Assembly: GCF_034044715.1 (NCBI RefSeq)
Contig: NZ_JAXCLW010000012.1
Location: 1 to 64,000 of the forward strand
Reading direction: 5' to 3'
Origin: Dongia_B soli
GTDB taxonomy: Bacteria > Pseudomonadota > Alphaproteobacteria > Dongiales > Dongiaceae
DNA length: 64,000 nucleotides
Shown: positions 8,656 through 16,743 of the stretch, in pieces
How positions within the stretch are numbered: position 1 is the first letter of the stretch
How the letters are laid out: each line of letters starts with the position of its first letter
Program-made: the position numbers and the translations under genes
Notes under the pieces: model-generated
What the model was told of the DNA's origin: nothing
Database searches by the model: none
What the model saw: the letters and a program-made list of their open reading frames with translations, nothing else

Positions 8656-10398
8656 ATGACTGACATTCCTAGCGATGATGTACCTGTATTCAACGACTAT
8701 TTCGCAATCTTCACACGCCGCAAATACCGCATGCTACTGGTCGGCATTGGAGTTTTCGGTCTGGCGATACTGACCGTCATCTTATGGCCGGCGACCTATC
8801 GCTCATCGGCGACGATCCTGATCGAGGAACCCGATGCGGCCGATGAATTCTTCAAGTCCAATCCCGGCAATTTCGCCGATGAGCAGTTACAGGCGATTCA
8901 GCAACGCGTGCTCACGACGCAAACCCTCATCACGGTGATCAATAAGCTTAACCTTTATTCGGACATGCGTCTTTCGCAGCCGCTGGATCTGATTGTCGAC
9001 ATGATGCGGACGAAGATCCATATGGATGTCGTCAGTGCCGATGCCATCGATGCCAAGAGCGGACGGGCAGCGCGGGCAGCAATCGCCTTTACTTTGTCTT
9101 TCGACGGCAGCTCGCCAGAGATGGCGCAGCAGGTTACCAGCGAGCTGGTCAATCTCTATCTGGCGGAAAATCAGCGCAGCCGCGATGAACAAGCTGCCGC
9201 GACCGCGGGGTTCTTCAGCGGTCAGAGCCGGCGGCTGCAACTGAATATGCAGCGCTTGGGTTCAGCGCTTGGCAAGTTCAAGGAGGATCATGCCGGCTTC
9301 CTTCCGGACGACCAGGTGGCCAATATGCAGCTCCTGGACCGGACTCAAAGCCAGGTTCTTGAACTGACCCAGCAAGTGCGTGCCTTGCGCGACCGGCAGG
9401 GCCTGTTGCAGTCGCAGCTTTCGCTGACGGATCCAGTGGCACAGATCAGGGTCGTCGATCCTTCCCTCATGTCTCCCGATACGCAACTGGCCATGTTGCG
9501 CAGCCAATATGCTCAGGCAAGCGCACGATATGGCACGCAGCATCCCGATGTCGTGGCAATGAAGCGCCAGATCGATAACCTGGTTGCCGCCGGTGTGAGC
9601 GATGGAGGAAATGCTGACGTACTGGCCACCCAACTCCAGCAATTGGAAACGCAGCGTGATGCAGCGATGCAACGCTACGGTGCCAAGCATCCCGATGTGG
9701 TTAAGCTGAACCGGCAGATCCAGGCGACCAAGAGTCGGATGAACACGTCGGGCCGGTCGGGCCGGCTGCCCAGCAATCCGGTCTATCTGCAAACCCAGAC
9801 GCAGATTGCCAGCATCGGCAGCGAGATCAATGCGGTTGAGCAGCAATTGCGGGATGCCCAGGCCAAGAGCGCGGAGATCGAGGATCGGCTGATCAAGAGC
9901 CGCGCCTTGGAGCGCGATTACGATGCCTTGAAGCGCGATTATGACGCTTCCGTCACGCAGTACATGGAAGTCAAAAGCAAGGAAGATGAAGCGGAAATTG
10001 CCCGTAATCTCGAAGCCGAGCAAATGGTGACCAAACTTTCATTGATCGAGCCGCCGTTGAAGCCGGTCGCGCCGATCAAGCCCGACCGTGTCTTGCTGCT
10101 CGCGGCCGGCCTGCTCATGGCAGTTGTGGCCGGGATCGGGTTTGGCATCGTCTCGGATATCATGGCGGGGCGCGTCAACGGTTCGCGTCAATTGACCCGG
10201 CTTGCCGGCGGCGCGCCTTTTGCGGTTGTGCCGGTCATCTATTCGAAAGCGGATCGCCGCCACAGCCGCATGACGACATTGTCAAGCTTTGTCCTTGTCG
10301 TCGTCACCTTCGCTGTCATCCTCAGCTACTTGGATCTCTTCGTCGCCCCGCTGAACATCATCTGGGCGAACATCATGGGATGGCTCGGAATTTTCTAA
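8656..10398 (+). CDS. Polysaccharide co-polymerase / chain-length determinant (Wzz/GumC/XrtA-type)
   Basis: 580 residues. The ATG at 8656 follows a CGGAG-like site; the frame extends up to 8605 but that leader is not family-like. A first membrane helix lies at about residues 25-45, followed by the Wzz domain (ATYRSSATILIEEP). A long coiled-coil periplasmic region spans about residues 180-440 with two similar YG..HPDVV.L.RQI segments. Further membrane helices are at about 475-500 and 538-560. This is the GumC-like, long form of polysaccharide co-polymerase that sets polymer length together with a partner kinase. The partner domain is encoded separately by the next gene, 40 bases downstream. 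Confidence 0.9.
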   Translation: MTDIPSDDVPVFNDYFAIFTRRKYRMLLVGIGVFGLAILTVILWPATYRSSATILIEEPDAADEFFKSNPGNFADEQLQAIQQRVLTTQTLITVINKLNLYSDMRLSQPLDLIVDMMRTKIHMDVVSADAIDAKSGRAARAAIAFTLSFDGSSPEMAQQVTSELVNLYLAENQRSRDEQAAATAGFFSGQSRRLQLNMQRLGSALGKFKEDHAGFLPDDQVANMQLLDRTQSQVLELTQQVRALRDRQGLLQSQLSLTDPVAQIRVVDPSLMSPDTQLAMLRSQYAQASARYGTQHPDVVAMKRQIDNLVAAGVSDGGNADVLATQLQQLETQRDAAMQRYGAKHPDVVKLNRQIQATKSRMNTSGRSGRLPSNPVYLQTQTQIASIGSEINAVEQQLRDAQAKSAEIEDRLIKSRALERDYDALKRDYDASVTQYMEVKSKEDEAEIARNLEAEQMVTKLSLIEPPLKPVAPIKPDRVLLLAAGLLMAVVAGIGFGIVSDIMAGRVNGSRQLTRLAGGAPFAVVPVIYSKADRRHSRMTTLSSFVLVVVTFAVILSYLDLFVAPLNIIWANIMGWLGIF

Positions 10399-10438
10399 GA
10401 CAGGTCACGTCACCTTATTCGCATGATGGAGCGAACTT

Positions 10439-11218
10439 ATGGAGCAGGTCGAGCAAGCTCTTCGGAAGGCGAAAGAACAAGGACAAAACGCGGCCCGCGG
10501 GTTCTTCAGGCATGCGATGGGCAGGGGGCGGGAATCCGCTTCCTTTTCCTACACTCAAACCAGAACGGATCATCTCGTGCCGGAAATCCTGGAAAGAAAT
10601 CGTGTGGTCGCCGCCCAGTTTCAGCACCCATTGACGGATGTCTATCGTACCTTGCGGGCGCAGGTGCTGCAGGCCTTGCATCACGAAGGCAAGACCACGA
10701 TCGGGATCACCAGCGCCAATCCGGATGAAGGAAAGACCCTGACGGCGGTCAATCTCGCCATAGCGACGGCGATGGATGAAAACAAGACCGTCCTGCTGGT
10801 CGATGCCGATCTCCGTGAACCGGGCGTCGCGGAATGCCTGGGCATCGAGCCGACCAATGGACTAGAAGATTACCTGATGGGAACGGCGACCATCACCGAT
10901 TGCCTGATCAATCCGGGGATCGAGCGTCTCTCGATCCTGCCGGCGAAAACCCGGATGGGAAATTCAGCCGAGCTGCTGGCCTCCTCGAATATGCTGCAAC
11001 TGGTCTGGGAGCTGAAGACCCGGTATCCCAACCGGCTCATCATCTATGACCTGCCGCCGGTCTTGACGGTCAGCGACACGATCAGCTTCCTGCCGGCGAT
11101 TGAGGCGACGTTGTTGGTGGTGCGGGACGGAGCGACGCGCACATCGGATCTCAGCCGTGCGCTGCATCTGCTCGCCAATCACAGCCTGATCGGAACGGTA
11201 TTGAATGCCGCCCAGTGA
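10439..11218 (+). CDS. CpsD/CapB-like tyrosine autokinase ATPase
   Basis: 259 residues. The segment DVYRTLRAQV (about 67-76) is the family's interaction motif. The Walker A region is at 92-101 (SANPDEGKTL), where Asp replaces the usual Gly before EGK. The A' motif LLVDADLREP is at 119-128, and IIYDLPPV forms the Walker B region. Such bacterial tyrosine kinases assemble on the co-polymerase and cycle phosphorylation to control export. The tyrosine-rich C-terminal tail of canonical BY-kinases is absent: the chain ends in VLNAAQ. It may therefore act as an ATPase or regulator rather than an autokinase. An ATG at 10439 follows a GGAG site. Confidence 0.85.
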   Translation: MEQVEQALRKAKEQGQNAARGFFRHAMGRGRESASFSYTQTRTDHLVPEILERNRVVAAQFQHPLTDVYRTLRAQVLQALHHEGKTTIGITSANPDEGKTLTAVNLAIATAMDENKTVLLVDADLREPGVAECLGIEPTNGLEDYLMGTATITDCLINPGIERLSILPAKTRMGNSAELLASSNMLQLVWELKTRYPNRLIIYDLPPVLTVSDTISFLPAIEATLLVVRDGATRTSDLSRALHLLANHSLIGTVLNAAQ

Positions 11219-11309
11219 GGGCTGGCGGTGATGCGCCCGGACGATTGATGCGCAGGGTATGGCGCTGATGCGTGACGATCTTATTCGCCACTGAAAACGG
11301 TGATTTAAC

Positions 11310-12566
11310 ATGTATGAGTCCTTTTTCGGTCTTATTGAGCGTCCCTTCACGCTGCGGCCGGACCCGCATTTTCTCTATCTAAGCTCGAAGCACAAATTGG
11401 CGCTCAGCATGCTGGAATACGGCCTGACGGGCCAGGCGGGCTTCGTCGTCGTCACCGGCGATATCGGCGCCGGCAAGACCACGTTGATCCGGCACTTCCT
11501 CAGCCGCGCCGACCACATGTCAATCCTGGGTGTGATATCCAATACCCATGTAGCCTTCGGCGACATCCTGCAGTGGGTCTTTCAGGCGCTTAATATCGAG
11601 ACGGAAGCGACCAATAAGGCCGAACGCTACAAGGTTTTCACCAAGTATATCGAGCTGCAGTACAATCGCGGCCATCAGGTCGTCCTGATTGTCGATGAAG
11701 CGCAAAACCTCACCGCCGGGGCCCTGGAGGAATTGCGGCTGCTGTCGAATATCGATATCAACGGCCAGACCCTGCAGATCATCCTGGTGGGGCAACCGCA
11801 GCTCTTGGAAAAGCTGAAACAGCCGAGTCTGCATCAATTCGCCCAACGCATCTCGGTCCATTACCACCTGACTGCGCTTACCTACCGCGAGACCTGCACT
11901 TATATCAAGCACCGCCTCGCCGTGGCCGGGGCGCAGCGGGCGATTTTCGACAGCCTCGCCATGGCGGCCGTTTACTATTTCACCGCAGGCGTGCCGCGCA
12001 CGATAAATTCCATCTGCGACATGGCCCTTGTCTACGCCTTTGCAGAAGGCCGGCGCATCATCGATGTCGATACGATTCTTGCCGTGGCGTTGGACCGGGA
12101 GAAGAGCGGTGTGCAGACTCTGGCGCGGCAGGCGAGCACCGTAACCCGCGAAATTCTGCAGCAGGAATCCGAACAGGAATTCGGCGAGGGTGAGGAGGCT
12201 GCGCCGGCTGAGCCCGTCTATGTGGATCAGCCGGAATACGCTGCGCCGCAATACTATGACGGGGAAGCCGAATATGGTGACGCGGCCTGCGTCGGTGATG
12301 CCATGCCCGACAATATCCCCGAAGACGTGCCGGAGAAGGCCGTCGAAGGGGCCTATGCCTCCGTTCCGGCAAGGCGGGCGAAGGAATATCCCTCACAGCA
12401 GGAGGGCCTGACTCCGGCTTTTGCACGCGCCGACAGCTATAGCTATCTGCGGGGCGCCGGCGATGGCGCGGCAGCGATCCCCTCTTTCGCGCGCGGGAAT
12501 ACGATGACCGATCTCGAATCGAAAAAGATGTTTGATCCGTTCGTCTGGCTGCGCTGGGTCCTATGA
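11310..12566 (+). CDS. ExeA-like AAA ATPase of the XrtA/EPS locus type
   Basis: 418 residues. It begins MYESFFGLIERPFTLRPDP, the hallmark start of the ExeA/GspA-like ATPases found in exosortase A-associated polysaccharide loci. Walker A is GDIGAGKTT at residues 50-58 and Walker B is VVLIVDEAQ at about 124-132. The AAA lid region follows up to about residue 275. The remaining ~140 residues are acidic and rich in Pro, Glu and Tyr, with low complexity. The peptidoglycan-binding domain of ExeA proper is lacking. It is transcribed between the CpsD-like gene and the initiating transferase. No exosortase gene is seen in the window. Confidence 0.85.
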   Translation: MYESFFGLIERPFTLRPDPHFLYLSSKHKLALSMLEYGLTGQAGFVVVTGDIGAGKTTLIRHFLSRADHMSILGVISNTHVAFGDILQWVFQALNIETEATNKAERYKVFTKYIELQYNRGHQVVLIVDEAQNLTAGALEELRLLSNIDINGQTLQIILVGQPQLLEKLKQPSLHQFAQRISVHYHLTALTYRETCTYIKHRLAVAGAQRAIFDSLAMAAVYYFTAGVPRTINSICDMALVYAFAEGRRIIDVDTILAVALDREKSGVQTLARQASTVTREILQQESEQEFGEGEEAAPAEPVYVDQPEYAAPQYYDGEAEYGDAACVGDAMPDNIPEDVPEKAVEGAYASVPARRAKEYPSQQEGLTPAFARADSYSYLRGAGDGAAAIPSFARGNTMTDLESKKMFDPFVWLRWVL

Positions 12567-12596
12567 CCTAACAAGCGAAGGATGAACGCTTAGGTC
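12565..12596 (+). other. Hairpin immediately after the ATPase gene
   Basis: GACCTA (12565-12570) and AGCG (12574-12577) pair with CGCT (12587-12590) and TAGGTC (12591-12596), leaving a 3-base bulge and a 9-base loop. It starts on the stop codon and has no T-run, so it is more likely an mRNA-stability or processing element than a strong terminator within the operon. Confidence 0.35.
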
Positions 12597-12663
12597 GATA
12601 AGACCACCACATTCGCTCAGCAGTTGAATGCGCACGACGCCCTGAAAAGGCGACGGAGGTGCC

Positions 12664-14274
12664 ATGATGGAGCTCGCGCTCTGTTTCATAATGTCGTTTT
12701 TTATCAGTGTTGTTCTGATCCCCATCTTGATGCGCTATGCGCCTCAATTGGGTCTGGTCGACCGGCCGGAGGCGCGCAAGATTCATCTCGGCCTCGTGCC
12801 GCGCGTCGGCGGCATCGGCATCGTGCTGAGCGCGATGGTACCGATTTTTGTCTTCGCGCCCATCGACATCACCGTAGCCGGATATTTGATCGGTGCCACA
12901 ATCATTGTCGTGTTCGGCGTCCTGGACGATCGCCTCAATCTCGATTTTCGCCTGAAATTTCTCGGCCAGGCAGCCGGAGCCTCCGCGGCGATCGCGGCCG
13001 GCATCGGGTTCGATCAGCTCCCCTTGCTGGACATGGAGGGCTATGGCCGCATCGCCTTATACGCAGTCGCCATGGTCTTCCTGATCGGCGTCACCAATGC
13101 CTTCAACCTGATCGACGGTCTGGACGGCCTCGCCGCCGGCAGCGCTCTGATCAGTCTTGCCGCATTGGGTATGCTTTCCGTGCTGACCCATGGGACCGGA
13201 CCGGTTGTCATGATCGCCGTGGCGATCATCGGCGGCATTCTTGGTTTTCTGAAATACAACACGCATCCGGCGATCGTTTTCATGGGCGATGGCGGTAGCC
13301 AATTCCTCGGCTTCTCCATCGGCGCCCTGGCCATGCTGCTGATCGACGGGTCACAGGAGCGGGTCAGCCCGGCGACCATTCTGCCGCTTCTGGGCCTGTC
13401 ACTGTTCGACACCGCCATGGTGATGTTCATCCGTCTGCGGGAAGGCCGCTCGCCGTTTTCGCCGGATCGCAATCACATCCATTACAAATTGCTGGACCTG
13501 GGCTTGAAGCACCATCAGGCGGTGGCGGCTATCTATGGCCTCCAATCGCTGATGGTGGTCGCCGCCTATCAGCTTCGTTTCCAGGACGATTTGACCATCA
13601 TCCTCGTCTATGTCTGCCTTTGCGCCGCCTGCGTCGTGACCTATCGTTATCTGCGGCAGCACAAGCAGCGGCAGCAGCATGCCGGGTCAAAATGGTTCTA
13701 TTGCCCGCAAAGCCTGCGCAATCTCCTTCTGCTCTATATAAAGATCTCCGTCGCTGCCTATCTGGTGCTCGGCGCCTGCATCGTGGCGCCGCCCTCGGTC
13801 GATATGGGCATTCTTGCCTTGGGCCTCGCCCTCTTCACCATTCTCAGCGTCGCTTTCTCCAAGCCGTGGTCGATGATGGCGCGGCGCCTCTCCGCTTATC
13901 TGGCGTCGATCTATGTGAGCTATCTCTTTGCTACATCGATCGGTCTTCCCTGGCTCAACGTCTTTTGGTTCCATCTGTGGATCGCCTCCATCGGCGTCGC
14001 CGTCACTTTCGTACTGGTCTTTTCGCCGCGTGACGAATTCCGCTTGTCCAATCTGGATATCCTGATCGTCATCGTCGCCTTGGGTGCCCTGACGGTCTCG
14101 GCTTTCCAATTCAACGCGACGCAGATAGCGAGCCTGGTCATTCAAGGCCTCGTCCTGATTTATGCCTGTGAATGCCTCTTGGCGATCAAGGCATCGCGCT
14201 TCGGCGCCGTGGGCTTTCTTTCAACTTTGTCGTTGCTGCTGACCGGGGCGCAATTGCTCCTGTCGGTGCGTTAG
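12664..14274 (+). CDS. Undecaprenyl-phosphate glycosyl-1-phosphate transferase (WecA/MraY family) with C-terminal extension
   Basis: 536 residues; the ATG at 12664 follows GGAGGT. The first ~330 residues carry all family motifs: DDR at 88-90 (metal-binding Asp pair), NAFNLIDGLDGLAAG at 145-159, FMGDGGS at 206-212 and DRNHIHYKL at 268-276. It should transfer a GlcNAc-1-P-type sugar to undecaprenyl phosphate at the inner membrane and so initiate the repeat unit. WecA homologues are usually 340-380 residues. Here about 200 extra residues (330-536) add roughly five to six hydrophobic helices of unknown role. GlmS downstream supplies the amino-sugar precursor, which agrees with a HexNAc-1-P substrate. 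Confidence 0.9.
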   Translation: MMELALCFIMSFFISVVLIPILMRYAPQLGLVDRPEARKIHLGLVPRVGGIGIVLSAMVPIFVFAPIDITVAGYLIGATIIVVFGVLDDRLNLDFRLKFLGQAAGASAAIAAGIGFDQLPLLDMEGYGRIALYAVAMVFLIGVTNAFNLIDGLDGLAAGSALISLAALGMLSVLTHGTGPVVMIAVAIIGGILGFLKYNTHPAIVFMGDGGSQFLGFSIGALAMLLIDGSQERVSPATILPLLGLSLFDTAMVMFIRLREGRSPFSPDRNHIHYKLLDLGLKHHQAVAAIYGLQSLMVVAAYQLRFQDDLTIILVYVCLCAACVVTYRYLRQHKQRQQHAGSKWFYCPQSLRNLLLLYIKISVAAYLVLGACIVAPPSVDMGILALGLALFTILSVAFSKPWSMMARRLSAYLASIYVSYLFATSIGLPWLNVFWFHLWIASIGVAVTFVLVFSPRDEFRLSNLDILIVIVALGALTVSAFQFNATQIASLVIQGLVLIYACECLLAIKASRFGAVGFLSTLSLLLTGAQLLLSVR

Positions 14275-14283
14275 GGGGATGGA

Positions 14284-15534
14284 ATGACGCCGTCGACAGT
14301 CACCATATCCCCCAGGAGCTCGAAAGCGGGGCGGAACCCGCCGCGAAGCCGGCCGCCACGCAACCTCACGCCAGCCGAACGGGTCGATCCCACCGAGGCG
14401 CCACTCGGCATTGCCGACAAGCTGGGGCTGTCCGGGCTTGCGCTCTATATCCTGCTGAAGCCTTTTTACATGCTGCCTTCCGGCCTGCCGCAGGTTGGCG
14501 ACTTCCTGCTCATCATCATGCTGACGCTGCTTGCCTTCCAGCGCCGGGTGTATTTCAGCAAGGAAGCGCGCGCCTTCACCGGCTGGATGGTGCTTTTCGC
14601 CGTGCATGCGACCGTGGTGAATGTTACCTGGTCCGCCATCCTAGCCGACAAAAAGGTCATGCTGTACGCGGCCTATTACGTCTTCAATGTCGGGCTGGTC
14701 ATTCTTTGCCTGCGTTATGGCTTCCTCAAGCCGAAGGTAACGTTGGTGGTCATCGCTTATGCCACCACCGCATCTGTGGTGCTCCAGGCCGGCGCCTCCT
14801 TCCTAGCCGACAAGGAGGAGATGATCCGGCAGACGATCTCCTTCAACAATCCTAATCAACTCGGCTATTGGTCGCTGCTCTCGCTCTGCATCTTTTTAAG
14901 CATCGCCAATCGGCTGAAATTTCCCTGGTACATGCAGACGCTGGTACCGATCTGCCTCTGCTATACCGTCGCTCTCTCGCTTTCTAAAGCGGCGATGCTG
15001 GCCTCGGTCCTGACAATTTTCATTCACGTGGTGAAGAACAGGAAGATGCTTGTCATCGCGATCGTGCTGGCGGGTATCGGCTATGTGGCATTGGAGAAGT
15101 CGGCGATCGTCGACCATGTGACCAATCGGATCGACAACATCGGCCAGCAATACGATGACAGCTTCTATGCCCGCGGCTATCTGCGGATCATCGCCTGGCC
15201 GCAATATGTCCTCCTTGGGGCCGGGGAGGGTGCGATCTATCGCTGGGATGACAGCGAATATAGCGACGACCGGTTCGAGATTCATTCGACCATGGCCACC
15301 ATTCTGTTCAGCTACGGGCTGGTCGGCCTGACGCTGTTCCTCTCGGCCATCTGGTGCATCTATCGCGGCACCTCACTCGGACAATTCCTCTATGTTTTGC
15401 CGCCCTTTCTCTACGGCATCACGCATCAAGGTCTGCGCTTCTCCCTGTTCTGGCTTCTTTTCGCCGTCGTTCTGGTCCTCGGCTCGATACGAGAGAAGGG
15501 GGGGCGGCAGCAGGAAGGAGCGAAGAAAGCCTGA
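14284..15534 (+). CDS. O-antigen ligase/polymerase family protein (Wzy-like)
   Basis: 416 residues starting 9 bases after the WecA-like gene, with a GGGGGATGG site before the ATG. After a Pro/Arg-rich cytoplasmic leader of ~40 residues there are about 10-11 membrane helices. A larger periplasmic loop lies around residues 265-335 (region ARGYLRIIAWPQYVLLGAGEG, then an EIHST motif). An H at that position before the last helices is typical of the Wzy_C/WaaL superfamily. It is the likely polymerase of the repeat units, given the neighbouring co-polymerase and flippase. Ligase versus polymerase cannot be decided from sequence alone. Confidence 0.85.
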   Translation: MTPSTVTISPRSSKAGRNPPRSRPPRNLTPAERVDPTEAPLGIADKLGLSGLALYILLKPFYMLPSGLPQVGDFLLIIMLTLLAFQRRVYFSKEARAFTGWMVLFAVHATVVNVTWSAILADKKVMLYAAYYVFNVGLVILCLRYGFLKPKVTLVVIAYATTASVVLQAGASFLADKEEMIRQTISFNNPNQLGYWSLLSLCIFLSIANRLKFPWYMQTLVPICLCYTVALSLSKAAMLASVLTIFIHVVKNRKMLVIAIVLAGIGYVALEKSAIVDHVTNRIDNIGQQYDDSFYARGYLRIIAWPQYVLLGAGEGAIYRWDDSEYSDDRFEIHSTMATILFSYGLVGLTLFLSAIWCIYRGTSLGQFLYVLPPFLYGITHQGLRFSLFWLLFAVVLVLGSIREKGGRQQEGAKKA

Positions 15535-15580
15535 TCGAAAAACGCCTCAGAATCGCAACAACGTGGGAATGGGTGGTCTC

Positions 15581-16723
15581 ATGAAAGTCATTCTGTTTGC
15601 GAATACGGATTGGTATCTCTGGAATTTTCGGCGCGAACTGGCGATCGCCATTCGGCGCTATAACTGGGAAGTCGTGCTGGTATCGCCGCCAGGACCCTTT
15701 GCGGAACGCTTCATGGAGCTGGGGGTACGATGGATACCCTTGAAGATGAAGCGGGACAGCACAAATCCCCTGCATGAATTGCGCTCGATCGCCGCTCTAT
15801 GGTCGATCTACCGGCAGGAACGGCCGGATCTCGTCCATCACTTCACGTTGAAATCGGTCATTCACGGCTCGCTCGCCGCGCGGCTTGCCGGCATTCACTG
15901 CCAGGTGAACGCGATTGCCGGTCTCGGCTATATCTTCTCCAGCCAAAGTGCCAAAGCGCGCCTGTTGCGGCCTGTGGTCCGGATGCTGCTCAAGGCAGCG
16001 CTGGCCGGGCGCTCGACCATGACGATCTTCCAGAACCCCGATGATATCGCCGCCTTCACCGCCGCCGGTCTGGTGAAGCAGTCGCAGATCAAACTGATCC
16101 GCGGTTCCGGTGTCGACACCCGGCGGTTTAAGCCAGTGCCGCGTGACCGCGATCACCGCTGCCGCATCCTGTTGGCCACACGGCTGCTCTGGAGCAAGGG
16201 TGTGGAGGACTATGTCGAGGCGGCCCGGCGCTTGGCGTCATCCGGCCTTGATGCGGAATTTCTCGTCGCCGGCACGCCCGACCTTGGAAGTCCCGATTGC
16301 ATCCCGCCGGATACCATCGATGCCTGGCGCGCCGAAGGTCATGTCACCTTCCTCGGCCATGTGGATGATATCGATCATCTTCTCGCCTCGATCGACATCG
16401 TCGTGCTGCCGTCGCGCTATGCGGAGGGCATTCCGCGCATCCTATTGGAAGCCGCTGCCTCTTCGGCTGCCCTTATCACCACGGACCGGCCAGGGTGCCG
16501 AGAGATTGTGGAGGATGGCTTGACCGGCTTGTTGATTCGGCCGGGCGACACTGAGGCTTTGACAATGGCCCTGCGGTCGCTGATCGCCGATCCGGAACGG
16601 CGCCAGCAATTGGGTGGAGCTGCACGTCGCAAGGCGGAAGCCGAATTCGACGAGCAATTCGTCATTCAATCGACCATGGATGTCTATCGGCAAACGCTCT
16701 CGCCAAATGTCGCGCTGCATTGA
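15581..16723 (+). CDS. Glycosyltransferase family 4 protein
   Basis: 380 residues from ATG 15581; the frame is open further upstream but overlaps the previous gene, and MKVILFANTDWYLWNFR is a typical start. It is a GT-B fold enzyme. The N-terminal Rossmann half has HFTLKSVIHGSLAARL, as in PglA/CapM-like GT4 enzymes. The C-terminal donor-binding half has ILLATRLLWSKGV and the EGIPRILLEAAA segment with the E-x7-E arrangement that binds the nucleotide sugar. It probably adds the second sugar to the lipid-linked intermediate on the cytoplasmic face. Neighbours are the polymerase and, 20 bases downstream, glmS. Confidence 0.9.
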   Translation: MKVILFANTDWYLWNFRRELAIAIRRYNWEVVLVSPPGPFAERFMELGVRWIPLKMKRDSTNPLHELRSIAALWSIYRQERPDLVHHFTLKSVIHGSLAARLAGIHCQVNAIAGLGYIFSSQSAKARLLRPVVRMLLKAALAGRSTMTIFQNPDDIAAFTAAGLVKQSQIKLIRGSGVDTRRFKPVPRDRDHRCRILLATRLLWSKGVEDYVEAARRLASSGLDAEFLVAGTPDLGSPDCIPPDTIDAWRAEGHVTFLGHVDDIDHLLASIDIVVLPSRYAEGIPRILLEAAASSAALITTDRPGCREIVEDGLTGLLIRPGDTEALTMALRSLIADPERRQQLGGAARRKAEAEFDEQFVIQSTMDVYRQTLSPNVALH

Positions 16724-16743
16724 TGGAATGACGGAGGCCGGAT

